Assembly: GCF_003335045.1 (NCBI RefSeq)
Contig: NZ_QOZG01000006.1
Span: 248,001-312,000 of the forward strand
Direction of reading: 5' to 3'
DNA: 64,000 nt
Source of the DNA: Paramesorhizobium salinisoli
Lineage (GTDB): Bacteria; Pseudomonadota; Alphaproteobacteria; Rhizobiales; Rhizobiaceae
Under the pieces are notes generated by a model that saw only the letters and a list, made by a program, of their open reading frames with translations, was not told the origin of the DNA and did no database searches. This document shows positions 15,728-25,338 of the stretch, one piece after another (the first letter of the stretch is position 1; every line of letters begins with the position of its first letter). A program made the position numbers and the translations under genes.

Positions 15728-17641
15728 TCAAAACCTGATACGCGCCACAGCATAGGGTGGCAGCGGCAGACGATTTGTCCCGCAATCTTGTTCAGCATCA
15801 TCAAACGTGGCGCCAAAATTTTCTGCGTTGAGCACCGATATGGAGACCGGCTTCGAGCCCTGATCATTGCTGATTTCCACCTCCTGAGCCACAGGGGTGA
15901 TATTGGCCATAAGCAGTGTTTGGCCGCGGTCGCTTTCATTGGCTGCAAGCGCGAGCACGCGCGCCGCATCCGACGAACGACATTCGGGTGCGGTCTTGCC
16001 GGACAATCGGCAAAGCTCCCGGATCACCGCATGGATCGGTAGTATTCCGGATCGGTTGCCGCCGAGAATACCGAGCGGGCCGGTCAGTGCCGCGGGAACG
16101 ACAGACGCTATGTCGTGATCGGCGACGCGTGCGGCAAACCCAAGCGTCCACGCGGCGGCAAAAAGCCCCCACTGGCGCGGGTCGGTTCGCGCCATGGCAA
16201 TGCGCCGGTCGAGCGGGTTTTCCATCGTATGGGCGCCATAGGGGTTCTGCCGCATTGCAATGGAGCACAGGCCGAGGCGATGGGGCTTGTCAGGACCGAT
16301 GATGGCGCGGGCCGAGCGGAAGATATCCGGCAGCGCCTCCAGCGTTTCCATGACGCTGGTATCGCCGGCGGCATGGACGATTGCGTTGGTGCCGTGGGTG
16401 ACGAAATCGAGCAGATCCACCGGCGGACGCTTGCGGTTAAGCTCGGTGAAATAGCTGAACATGCCGCCGCCGAGGGGCACATCCGGAAATATCAGGCGCG
16501 CCGCCTTGTAGATATCGGCGAGAGGCGGGCAGGGCGGCCATTGGCTTCCCGGCGGCGTCGATTGGCGGTCGACGGCGGGGCAGACGGCGAGCGCTGTGAG
16601 ATTGAGGCCCGCATCGTGCACCATCTCGGCAAGCCCAGAGAATTCCTTCGCCAGATCGCCCTTACAGGCAACCACATATTCCAGCGTGACCGGAAGCAGG
16701 CTGTCCCGCTGCAAACGAGCGAAGGCGGCTAATTCGCTTGCTCCGTGTCCTGTGGCCGGATCGAAATGCAGGAGCAGGAATTGCGGGGCGAGACCTCGCA
16801 GCACATCAATTCTGTCATTCGCTGCGGCAAGCTCGGAAGGATCAATCAGCAAACCGATTTCGGGATGCTTTCGTGCGGGTGCAGCCTCGCCGGTTTCGAT
16901 CCTCACAGGACCATCGCGCGAGGGAGCGGCTTTTGCATTCTCGTGCGCCGTAATCCGCAAATTGACAGCCTGGCGGTTTGGCTGGCCCGCCGGCATCACA
17001 TAGGGCCAAGGCAGGGCCAGCGGTCGAACATAGGTCTTGTAGGAGGCGTCGGACCAGTTGCGCTGATCCTCCATCTCGAAGGTGTCGCCGGCAAAGCCGC
17101 AACTGGCGGTGATTCCTTGCGCGACCCGGTGCGTCAGAGCGCGAATATCCCTAAAGGGCTGCCATGGGTCGATCAGATCGGGAAAGACGGTTTCCTGCGA
17201 CGACCCGTCATTATGCTCCACCGTCACCGGCTGACCGGCGACACTGATGATGGGATGCAGAACACAAAAGCCGCAGCGGTTGGTGGTGAAATCCTTGGCG
17301 GGCGTTGCGATGGCTTCGAAGACGAGCTGTCCATCCGCATGTCCCGCGATGAAGGCCTCATATGTGAGAGCGACGCAATCGGCGCGGTAGCGCACTGTGA
17401 AGCGGTCCGGCTCCTCATCGATGGTGAGGCTGCTTATATTAGGGGCATAGGTGCCCCAGTTCTCGTCACGCACCACATAGGATATGGCGCGCAGAACCTC
17501 GTGGCCGCGAAACCTGACATAACGGAGATTCCCATCGACCAGTTCTGCGGACAAGCCGCCTGCGCGAAGCGTTCGGAATGACTGCGGCGGTTCTTCCGTG
17601 CCGTAGAGTGCAATTGCTTCACTCGGGCGGACGGACATCAT
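15728..17641 (-). CDS. apnL: Probable D-apionate lactonase
   Basis: This 637-residue protein has no signal peptide and no common domain I can name by motif. It matches in size and character the D-apionate lactonase family, which opens D-apionolactone to D-apionate. The context supports this strongly: its start overlaps the stop of the apiose dehydrogenase gene upstream, and apnO, a DUF1537 kinase and a RuBisCO-like protein are in the same locus. The C-terminal half (HFDPATGHGASELAAFARLQ onward) looks like a barrel-type domain. An alternative is another carbohydrate-acting enzyme of the same pathway. Confidence 0.7.
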   Translation of the reverse strand: MMSVRPSEAIALYGTEEPPQSFRTLRAGGLSAELVDGNLRYVRFRGHEVLRAISYVVRDENWGTYAPNISSLTIDEEPDRFTVRYRADCVALTYEAFIAGHADGQLVFEAIATPAKDFTTNRCGFCVLHPIISVAGQPVTVEHNDGSSQETVFPDLIDPWQPFRDIRALTHRVAQGITASCGFAGDTFEMEDQRNWSDASYKTYVRPLALPWPYVMPAGQPNRQAVNLRITAHENAKAAPSRDGPVRIETGEAAPARKHPEIGLLIDPSELAAANDRIDVLRGLAPQFLLLHFDPATGHGASELAAFARLQRDSLLPVTLEYVVACKGDLAKEFSGLAEMVHDAGLNLTALAVCPAVDRQSTPPGSQWPPCPPLADIYKAARLIFPDVPLGGGMFSYFTELNRKRPPVDLLDFVTHGTNAIVHAAGDTSVMETLEALPDIFRSARAIIGPDKPHRLGLCSIAMRQNPYGAHTMENPLDRRIAMARTDPRQWGLFAAAWTLGFAARVADHDIASVVPAALTGPLGILGGNRSGILPIHAVIRELCRLSGKTAPECRSSDAARVLALAANESDRGQTLLMANITPVAQEVEISNDQGSKPVSISVLNAENFGATFDDAEQDCGTNRLPLPPYAVARIRF

Positions 17642-18678
17642 GCCATCAGCCTCACGTCGATGGCTTCCAGATTGGCGGCCGCGGATTCATAAGCCGCGAA
17701 GACCAGCGCCATGGTTTTCAGATTGTCCGCGCCGGAGGTTTCCGGCTGTTGACCTCCCTTGAGGCAAGCGGTCCAGTGCCGCTCGATGTTGAACACGCTT
17801 TCCTGGATATTGTGCCAGGGCCGGTTCGCCCAGTCGTGGAGTTTGGGCGACACATCGAACGTTTGCGTATGGCCATCGGCATGAACGATCATCTGATAGT
17901 TTGCGCCAAGACGCAGCGTTCCCCTGCTACCGTCGATCTCGACAAGCGTTTGCGGAAAAAGCTCCTCGGGCAGATGCGTCGCATAGCTGCAGTCGCAGAT
18001 GCTGGTCGCGCCGTTTTCGTGCGCCAGCAGGATGGTGGCGACGTCCTCGCCGCGAATGTTCGTGTTGACCCTGCGGGTGGCGGCGCTGATATGCGTGACA
18101 TCACCGAACAGAAAGCGGGCGATGTCGAGGATATGGATGCCGAGATCCTGGATGATGAAGCGCTCTTCAGTGGCCAGATAGGGCTGGCCGGAAAACACAT
18201 CATAGGCGGAGCGAAACGAGACCCGGCCCCAGAAGACCTCTCCCAGCTTACCGGCATCAAGCACCGCGCGCACCGCCCTTATCGGTGATTGCCAGCGGAA
18301 ATTCTCGTGCACCATGAGCGGCACACCGGCAGCCTTGCAGGCGTTGACCATGGCCTGCGCATCCTCAAGCGTTTGTGCGAAAGGCTTCTGGCAGATGACG
18401 GCCACACCCTTCTTTGCCGCTAGTTCGACAAGCGGACGATGCGTGGCGACGGTCGTGGCGATATCGACGAAATCCAGCGCCTCGCTTGCGAGCATCTCCG
18501 CTGCATCAGTATAGAGATTGGCGATGCCGAATTTTTGGCTGGCTTCTTCAAGCCGCTTTTCGTCACGGTCGCACAAGGCGGCGATTTCGGCGCCTTCGAT
18601 CTCAGCCCATGCATGGAGGTGATTGTGGGCGAAGAAGCCGCAACCGATCAGTCCGCCTTTCAGTTTTTTGTCCGGCAT
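17638..18678 (-). CDS. apsD: Gfo/Idh/MocA family dehydrogenase, probable D-apiose dehydrogenase
   Basis: The start at 18678 (MPDKKLKGGL) is chosen because GGGAGG lies 6 bases upstream. The 346-residue protein has the N-terminal NAD(P) Rossmann motif (GGLIGCGFFAHNHLHAW) and the Gfo/Idh signature with its catalytic lysine (VICQKPFAQTLEDA), then a substrate domain with QDLGIHILDIARFLFG. D-apiose dehydrogenases of this family oxidise D-apiose to D-apionolactone. Its stop overlaps the start of the lactonase gene, matching consecutive steps. The ABC permease gene lies directly upstream, so import and first oxidation are coupled. Confidence 0.78.
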   Translation of the reverse strand: MPDKKLKGGLIGCGFFAHNHLHAWAEIEGAEIAALCDRDEKRLEEASQKFGIANLYTDAAEMLASEALDFVDIATTVATHRPLVELAAKKGVAVICQKPFAQTLEDAQAMVNACKAAGVPLMVHENFRWQSPIRAVRAVLDAGKLGEVFWGRVSFRSAYDVFSGQPYLATEERFIIQDLGIHILDIARFLFGDVTHISAATRRVNTNIRGEDVATILLAHENGATSICDCSYATHLPEELFPQTLVEIDGSRGTLRLGANYQMIVHADGHTQTFDVSPKLHDWANRPWHNIQESVFNIERHWTACLKGGQQPETSGADNLKTMALVFAAYESAAANLEAIDVRLMA

Positions 18679-18680
18679 GA

Positions 18681-19745
18681 TCATCCTCCCATTGCCGCCT
18701 GGCTCTGCAGGGCAATGCGCTGCTGCATGCGGCGCTGGAACTGATCGACCACGACGGCGGCGATGATGACAAGGCCCTTGATGACGATCTGCCAGAAGGA
18801 ACTGACGCCCATCATGACGAGACCGTCGGACAGGATGCCGATGACGAAGGCGCCGACGATCGTCCCGCCGATCTTGCCGCGCCCGCCGGACATGGATGTG
18901 CCGCCAAGCACTGCGGCAGCGATGGCGTTGAGTTCGAATGTCTCGCCGGTCGCCGGATGGGCTGCGACCAGTTCGGAGGAAATGATCAATCCGACGATTG
19001 CCGCGCAAAAGCCGGAAAACATATAGACGAACATCTTGACCCTGTTGACGCGGACGCCCGAGAGCGCCGCCGCCCGCTCATTACCGCCCACGGCATAGAT
19101 TTGGCGGCCGAGCGGCGTGCGCGCCGCGAGATAGGCCGCGCCGAGGCCCACCACGAGCAGGAGCCAGATCGAGATCGGAAACCCAAGAAACGTGCCGGCA
19201 CCCAGGATCGGAAATCCGGTCGTGCCCAGTTCGGCATTGCCCACCAGATTGGGAAATGTGCGCCCGTCGGACGAGAGCAGCGCCAGCCCGCGGGCGACAT
19301 AAAGGATTCCGAGTGTCGCGATGAAGGGCGCGACGTTGAGCCGGGTGATGAGAAGTCCGTTGACGGCGCCTATGGCGATGCCGAGCAAAAGCGTGATCGC
19401 AACGATCTCGATGACGTTGAAATAAACGGTATAGCCGATGCCAAGGTCGAGGCCGTTGAGGATCAGCCCCCCCGCGACCATGCCGGTAAGCCCGACGATG
19501 GAGCCCACCGAGAGATCGATCCCGCCGGTGATGATCACGAAGGTCATGCCGATGGCCAGGAAAGCATTCAGCGCCACATGCTTGGACATGATCATCATAT
19601 TGGCGGTGCTGAGGAAATTGGGCGCGGCGAAGGAAAAGAAGATGATGACGGCGATGAGCGCGATGAAGGTGCGCAGATGCAGGAGCATCATCAGCATCGA
19701 CGAGGAATTATAGGCGCTGGCCGGTCTCGCTAGCGTGGCGCTCAT
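18681..19745 (-). CDS. Ribose-type ABC transporter permease (apiose/apionate locus)
   Basis: The 354-residue protein is a BPD_transp_2 (RbsC-like) permease with about 8-10 membrane segments and family blocks such as GGIDLSVGSIVGLTGMVAGG and NAIAAAVLGGTSMSGGRGKI. It forms the membrane channel for a pentose-type substrate. It overlaps the ATPase gene upstream by 4 bases, and its stop is 3 bases before the chosen apsD start. The cargo is inferred from the neighbouring apiose-degrading enzymes. Confidence 0.92.
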   Translation of the reverse strand: MSATLARPASAYNSSSMLMMLLHLRTFIALIAVIIFFSFAAPNFLSTANMMIMSKHVALNAFLAIGMTFVIITGGIDLSVGSIVGLTGMVAGGLILNGLDLGIGYTVYFNVIEIVAITLLLGIAIGAVNGLLITRLNVAPFIATLGILYVARGLALLSSDGRTFPNLVGNAELGTTGFPILGAGTFLGFPISIWLLLVVGLGAAYLAARTPLGRQIYAVGGNERAAALSGVRVNRVKMFVYMFSGFCAAIVGLIISSELVAAHPATGETFELNAIAAAVLGGTSMSGGRGKIGGTIVGAFVIGILSDGLVMMGVSSFWQIVIKGLVIIAAVVVDQFQRRMQQRIALQSQAAMGG

Positions 19746-21292
19746 TGGGCAAGCTCCATTTTATGGGTTGTAAAATCATGGCCGATGCTGGAAGCGGCGA
19801 CGATGGCTTCTTCGGTGGCGTGCGCGCGGTCGAATTCGCCGGTGATCCGGCCGCTGGACATGACGATGATGCGGTCCGACAGCGCCATCACCTCTTCGAG
19901 ATCGGAGGTGACGAACAGGATACCCAGCCCGTCTGCGGCGAGCTTGCGCATGGTGCGGAAGACCTCCGCCTTGGCGCCCACATCGATGCCGCGGCTGGGT
20001 TCGTCCATGAGAAGGACCTTGGGTCCGGTCATCAGCGCCTTGCCGATTACCACCTTTTGCTGGTTTCCGCCCGAAAGCGACGCGACCTCGTGATCCGGGC
20101 TGGAGATCTTGATCGCCAGATCGCTGACGAAGCGCTGCACCGCTGAGCGTTCCTTGTTGCGGTCGATATGGAAGCCGCGCACATAATTCCACAGGCTCGC
20201 CAGAGTCATGTTGTCGCTGATCGACATGATCTGCACGAGACCTTCGGCCTTGCGGTCCTCGGGAATGAGCGCGAGGCCGCCGGCGATCCGTGTCGCCACA
20301 TCGGCTTTTGCCAGTTCCTTGCCTGCGATGGATATCCTGCCGCCCGCATTGGGATGGCGGCCCATGATGCAGTCGAAGAGTTCGGTGCGCCCGGCGCCCA
20401 TTAAACCGTAGATGCCGACGATCTCGCCCGCCTTGAGCGCCAGCGAAACATGATCGACCATATAGCCGCCGCCCTGGCGGGCAAGCGTGATATCCTCGGC
20501 GCGGAAAATCTCGTCGCCGAACACATGGTCGTCCGCCTTGGCATAGTCCTTCGACGCCGCGCCGATCATGCTCCTGACGATCCATGGAACATCGACATCC
20601 TGCATCGACCGCGAACCGGTGATGCTGCCGTCGCGAAGCACGGTGATGTAATCGCCGATCCGCACCAGTTCCTCCAGCCGGTGCGAGATGTAGACAATGG
20701 CAACGCCCTGCGCTTTAAGCTCCTTGATGACGCGGAACAGGATTTCCACCTCGGTTGCGCTCAGTGCGGAAGTTGGTTCGTCCATGATCAGGATGCGCGC
20801 GTCCTGCGAAAGGGTCTTGGCGATCTCGACAATCTGCTGCTGCCCGATGCGCAAATCGGCGACGAGGGCGTCGGGCGGGATGTCGTGCTCGAGCCTCTGC
20901 ATCAGCTTGCGCGTTTCCTCGCGCATCGCCGCCGCGTCGATGTCGAAGCCAAGCCGGCAGCGCTCGCGGGTGATGAAGATATTTTCCGCCACCGTCATAT
21001 TGGGAAAGAGATTCAGTTCCTGGAAGACGATGCCGATGCCATGGCCGATCGCATCCTGCGTGCCGGCCAGCCGGATCGGCTTGCCGTCGAGGAGGATCTC
21101 GCCTTCGCTGGGTTGCTCGACGCCGGCGATGATTTTCATCAGCGTCGATTTCCCCGCTCCGTTTTCGCCGACGAGCACATTGACGGCGCCCTTGCGCACA
21201 TCGAAATCTACGGATTTGAGCGCGATCGTACCGGGATAGACCTTGGTCACCTTGCGGACACTCAGCACCGTCTCATGCGCGACCTCAATCAT
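19742..21292 (-). CDS. Ribose-type ABC transporter ATP-binding protein, two ATPase domains
   Basis: This 516-residue RbsA/XylG-like protein has two fused nucleotide-binding domains. The first has Walker A GENGAGKSTL, signature LRIGQQQIVEIAK and Walker B ILIMDEPTSALS. The second has the degenerate Walker A normal for this class (GLMGAGRTEL) but an intact signature [15 protein letters not shown] and LLMDEPSRGID. It powers the importer with the permease downstream. It overlaps the lipoprotein gene upstream and the permease downstream by 4 bases each, indicating tight coupling. Confidence 0.94.
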   Translation of the reverse strand: MIEVAHETVLSVRKVTKVYPGTIALKSVDFDVRKGAVNVLVGENGAGKSTLMKIIAGVEQPSEGEILLDGKPIRLAGTQDAIGHGIGIVFQELNLFPNMTVAENIFITRERCRLGFDIDAAAMREETRKLMQRLEHDIPPDALVADLRIGQQQIVEIAKTLSQDARILIMDEPTSALSATEVEILFRVIKELKAQGVAIVYISHRLEELVRIGDYITVLRDGSITGSRSMQDVDVPWIVRSMIGAASKDYAKADDHVFGDEIFRAEDITLARQGGGYMVDHVSLALKAGEIVGIYGLMGAGRTELFDCIMGRHPNAGGRISIAGKELAKADVATRIAGGLALIPEDRKAEGLVQIMSISDNMTLASLWNYVRGFHIDRNKERSAVQRFVSDLAIKISSPDHEVASLSGGNQQKVVIGKALMTGPKVLLMDEPSRGIDVGAKAEVFRTMRKLAADGLGILFVTSDLEEVMALSDRIIVMSSGRITGEFDRAHATEEAIVAASSIGHDFTTHKMELAQ

Positions 21293-21966
21293 TGCGCGCC
21301 TCCGGCAAGCGTGATCTCCGCCGGGGTGATGGTGATTTCCTGTCCCGGCGCGGGCAGGGTGAATGCGCCCGCCGCTGAAATCTGCTTGCCGACGAGATTG
21401 TCGCGCGGGAACTTCGAGAGGGTTGCCTCATAGACATATTTGTTCAGCGCCCGGCCGACATTGGCGTATTCGATCTGGTTTTTGAAGGCGCTGAACGGAA
21501 TGAAAGGCAGCACGTCGCGCAGGCTTGTCCCCTTGATGACCGGACCGAGCTGCACCTTTGCATCGGCCTTGCCGTCGCCATCGGTATCGACCGCGATGAA
21601 TGCCGCGCGAGACGTGGTGTTGGCGTCAATGACCGTGCCCTGAAGGCGGACCGGGAAACTCCACGGCGTTTGCACCGGGTTTTCGCTGTGGCCGTATTTC
21701 TTGCCGGCGGCTTGCGCGTCCGTCGCGATCGCCGCCCGGACTTGCGCGAAGTCATGCGCATTGTCGCGGAAATAGGGTTCGATCTTTTCAGACCAGGCCT
21801 TGGCGATGAATTCATCTGCATTGAAGCCGCCATTGTCGAAAAAGATCTCGACGCCATCCCCAGCCTTCTTGGTGGAGGGCTCATTTTTCTTGATCTTGCA
21901 GCCGCCCGCCGCCAGCAAGATGCCGGCCATGGAAACAGCGACAAGCACTCCCATCCGCGTTTTCAT
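21289..21966 (-). CDS. DUF2291 family periplasmic lipoprotein of the ABC importer
   Basis: The 225-residue protein starts with a lipoprotein signal (hydrophobic stretch then LLAAGGC, lipid cysteine near residue 23). The mature part contains the GTVIDANTTSRAAFIAVDTD block of DUF2291 proteins. Such proteins are encoded inside rhizobial pentose and polyol ABC operons, between binding protein and ATPase, as here; their exact role is not known. It may hold or assist the binding protein at the inner membrane. The 4-base overlap with the ATPase gene argues for a stoichiometric role. Confidence 0.8.
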   Translation of the reverse strand: MKTRMGVLVAVSMAGILLAAGGCKIKKNEPSTKKAGDGVEIFFDNGGFNADEFIAKAWSEKIEPYFRDNAHDFAQVRAAIATDAQAAGKKYGHSENPVQTPWSFPVRLQGTVIDANTTSRAAFIAVDTDGDGKADAKVQLGPVIKGTSLRDVLPFIPFSAFKNQIEYANVGRALNKYVYEATLSKFPRDNLVGKQISAAGAFTLPAPGQEITITPAEITLAGGAQ

Positions 21967-21994
21967 TACAATTCCCGTTCCGGCTGTGAAGCAG

Positions 21995-22024
21995 ATCGGG
22001 CCACCGCTTGGGCGGCGGCCCGAT
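21995..22024 (-). other. Intercistronic stem-loop after the sugar-binding protein gene
   Basis: ATCGGGCC (21995-22002) plus CCGC (22004-22007) pair with GCGG (22012-22015) and GGCCCGAT (22017-22024), with a single mismatch and a TTGG loop. It lies in the 70-base gap between the binding-protein gene and the DUF2291 gene. No T-tract follows, so it probably protects or partly terminates the message. Confidence 0.65.
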
Positions 22025-22036
22025 ATTCCGATCGGA

Positions 22037-23014
<978 letters not shown>

Positions 23015-23066
23015 TTAGTGTGGTATTCACCCTTTCGAGCTTCGTTTCATCCAGTCGCGCGCCCCG

Positions 23067-23891
23067 TCAGGTGATGCGGCGGATGCTTTCGGCGATTTCC
23101 GCCGGTTCGAACACGCCCAGCCAATCGGGCTGCATCAGGCGTGGCTTGCCGTTCTCGATCGCCTTGTTACAGGCATCCGAGAAGACGCCGTCGACCTCTC
23201 CCATGACGACGGCGGCCAGAATATTCATATGTCCCAGCAGGAAGTCCCGCGCCGCCACGCGGTCCACGCCACGGCGGACGACTTCCTCCATCGCCTCGCG
23301 CATCACCACCAGAAGGGTTGCGCAGACGGTTTCCGACAGGCCAGGCTCCAGCATCGCCATCTGCTCGACGGACACACGGTGCGAGCGAAGGATCGGCTGG
23401 TAGATCGTCTTGGCGATTTCCTCGCCCAGCGCAAAGGCTTCCTGCGGCCCCTGCATCAGCGCACTGACGATGGACTGCGCCGCCGCCACGCCGCCGAAAT
23501 GATCGCGCCGTGCCGCCGGATCGGTTTCATCGTTGAAGATCGGAGGATGGCAGGGGTGGGTGACGAAATAGGTGATATCGTCGCGCTTAGGCAGATGGCC
23601 GGCGAAAGGTGCGGCGGCATCGAGCGCGATCACCATCGTGCCGGGATCGAGCTTATCGATGATCGAACGGGAAACCGCGCCGATTGCTGTATCTGGTACC
23701 GCCAGGATAACCGCCGTGGCTCCGGCAAGGGCCTCATCGGTGGGCACGCAATCGAAACCAAGGACCTCCTTCAACCGCTTCTGCCCAGCCTCGCTGATCT
23801 CCACATGTGCGACGTCGAAGCGCGAGCCCTTCAGATTGGTCGCAAGGCGCACACCCATTTTTCCGCCAGCGCCGAGCAATGCGATTTTCAT
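23067..23891 (-). CDS. apnO: Probable D-apionate oxidoisomerase
   Basis: The 274-residue protein starts with a Rossmann motif (MKIALLGAGGKMGVRLA) and continues like the phosphogluconate-dehydrogenase C-terminal-domain family that contains D-apionate oxidoisomerase. ApnO oxidises D-apionate and moves a substituent to give 3-oxo-isoapionate. Distinctive blocks are THPCHPPIFNDE and LRSHRVSVEQMAMLEPGLSE. It is the first gene leftward from the divergent promoter, with GGAGG ahead of the start, and the next enzyme (kinase) lies on the other side of that promoter. The assignment rests on family and context. Confidence 0.75.
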   Translation of the reverse strand: MKIALLGAGGKMGVRLATNLKGSRFDVAHVEISEAGQKRLKEVLGFDCVPTDEALAGATAVILAVPDTAIGAVSRSIIDKLDPGTMVIALDAAAPFAGHLPKRDDITYFVTHPCHPPIFNDETDPAARRDHFGGVAAAQSIVSALMQGPQEAFALGEEIAKTIYQPILRSHRVSVEQMAMLEPGLSETVCATLLVVMREAMEEVVRRGVDRVAARDFLLGHMNILAAVVMGEVDGVFSDACNKAIENGKPRLMQPDWLGVFEPAEIAESIRRIT

Positions 23892-23997
23892 GAAGGATCC
23901 TCCGAATATTTGCAGTCAGGTAGAGCACCCGACATCCGCATAGGCGGCAGGACAGGTGAATTCGTGGGGGCGAATATGTCCAGCAATTATCATCATG

Positions 23998-24026
23998 TCA
24001 ACTGGTATAATGAGTTGATCTGATGA
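23998..24026. promoter_or_regulatory. Divergent control region: extended -10 promoter under an inverted repeat plus operator copy 2
   Basis: TGGTATAAT (24003-24011) is an extended -10 element for the rightward RuBisCO-like gene. It is flanked by TCAACT (23998-24003) and AGTTGA (24013-24018), a perfect 6-bp inverted repeat that would place a repressor on the -10. Immediately after, TGATCTGATGA (24016-24026) is the reverse complement of the 11-mer found upstream of the NanR-like gene. The region separates apnO (leftward) from the RuBisCO-like gene (rightward). Confidence 0.55.
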
Positions 24027-24081
24027 TGTATCGCCTGATAAGAAACGAGGCAAGGATGCGATGCCGGGAAGGACGGATGCA

Positions 24082-25338
24082 ATGAGCAGGCTCTACGCGG
24101 AATATGAACTCGAAACCCCATTGGACCTCCCACACACGGCGGCGGTGATCGCGGGCGAGCAATCGTCGGGGACGTTCCTGAAAATCGAGGGCGAGACCGA
24201 GGCGCTTAAAGTGGCGCATGGCGCGCGCATCGAATCCATTGTCGAAACAGGCCGTTCCGATAAACCGGCGCTGCCGTGCCGGATGAAGGGCGAGATCTAT
24301 ACGCGCGGGCGCATCCGCCTCTCCTGGCCGATGGAGAATATCGGCCCGTCGTTGCCCAATACGCTCGCAACCGTTGCCGGAAACCTGTTCGAACTGCGTG
24401 AGGTTTCGGCGTTGCGGCTGCTCGACATCACTTTTCCCGATGATTTCGCCAAGGCCTATCCCGGTCCCGCCGCCGGGATTGCAGGAACGCGCAAGCTGGC
24501 CGGCGTTGAACGCGGCCCGCTGATCGGAACCATCATCAAGCCGAGCGTGGGCCTTGATCCGGAGGCAACGGCGGCGCTGGTGAAAAAGCTTAGCCAGGGC
24601 GGGATCGATTTCATCAAGGACGATGAATTGCAGGCGAACGGACCGCATTGCCCGCTGGAGGCCCGGGTCAAGGCGGTCATGCGCGTTCTCAACGATCATG
24701 CGGAGCGCACCGGCAAAAAGCCGATGTACGCCTTCAACATCACCGGCGAGATCGACGAGATGAAGCGTGGCGCCGATCTTGTGCGCGAAGCCGGCGGCAC
24801 CTGCGTGATGGTCGGCATCCACAGCGTCGGCTTGCCGGGCGTGGCGGCTCTGCGCCGCCATACAGATCTCCCCATCCATGGCCATCGCAATGGCTGGGGC
24901 CTCTATTCTCGCTCGCCCGATATCGGCATTAGCTTCATCGCCTGGCAGAAATTCTGGCGCATCGCCGGTGTCGATCATCTCCACGTCAATGGTCTTCGCA
25001 ACAAGTTCAGCGAGGATGGCGCATCGTCCATTGCGTCGGCCAAAGAGTGCCTTGCGCCGCTGTTCGATGGCGGCAGGGATTACGTAGCGATGCCGGTCTT
25101 CTCTTCCGGCCAGTCGGCCGAGCAGATTGAGGATACCTACGCCGCCCTTCGATCGACCGATCTCATCTATTGCGCGGGCGGCGGCATCATGGGCCATCCG
25201 CAAGGGATCGCAGGCGGCATCGCATCCTTGCGCGAAGGCTGGCAGGCTGCAGCCGAAGGCATATCGCTGGATGAATACGCAAAGAGCCATCCGGCGCTCG
25301 CCGCGGCGATCGGGGCGTTCCGTTCGAGGCTGGCATGA
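24082..25338 (+). CDS. oiaX: RuBisCO-like protein, probable 3-oxo-isoapionate-4-phosphate transcarboxylase/hydrolase
   Basis: The start at 24082 is preferred because GGGAAGGA is 8 bases upstream; ATG 24061 is an in-frame alternative. The 418-residue protein is a form IV RuBisCO-like protein: TIIKPSVGLDPE (K153), GGIDFIKDDE (K179, equivalent to the carbamylated lysine, with D181 and E182) and GGGIMGHPQG. Form IV relatives in apionate pathways either split 3-oxo-isoapionate 4-phosphate to 3-phosphoglycerate and glycolate (OiaX) or decarboxylate it (OiaC). No genes for handling the tetrulose phosphate of the decarboxylase route are present here, which favours OiaX. It overlaps the kinase gene. 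Confidence 0.72.
   Translation: MSRLYAEYELETPLDLPHTAAVIAGEQSSGTFLKIEGETEALKVAHGARIESIVETGRSDKPALPCRMKGEIYTRGRIRLSWPMENIGPSLPNTLATVAGNLFELREVSALRLLDITFPDDFAKAYPGPAAGIAGTRKLAGVERGPLIGTIIKPSVGLDPEATAALVKKLSQGGIDFIKDDELQANGPHCPLEARVKAVMRVLNDHAERTGKKPMYAFNITGEIDEMKRGADLVREAGGTCVMVGIHSVGLPGVAALRRHTDLPIHGHRNGWGLYSRSPDIGISFIAWQKFWRIAGVDHLHVNGLRNKFSEDGASSIASAKECLAPLFDGGRDYVAMPVFSSGQSAEQIEDTYAALRSTDLIYCAGGGIMGHPQGIAGGIASLREGWQAAAEGISLDEYAKSHPALAAAIGAFRSRLA

Noticed and set aside
20450-21433. 327-codon plus-strand frame opposite the sugar ABC ATPase
   Set aside because: Covers both conserved ATPase domains on the other strand and spans a gene junction; no family pattern.
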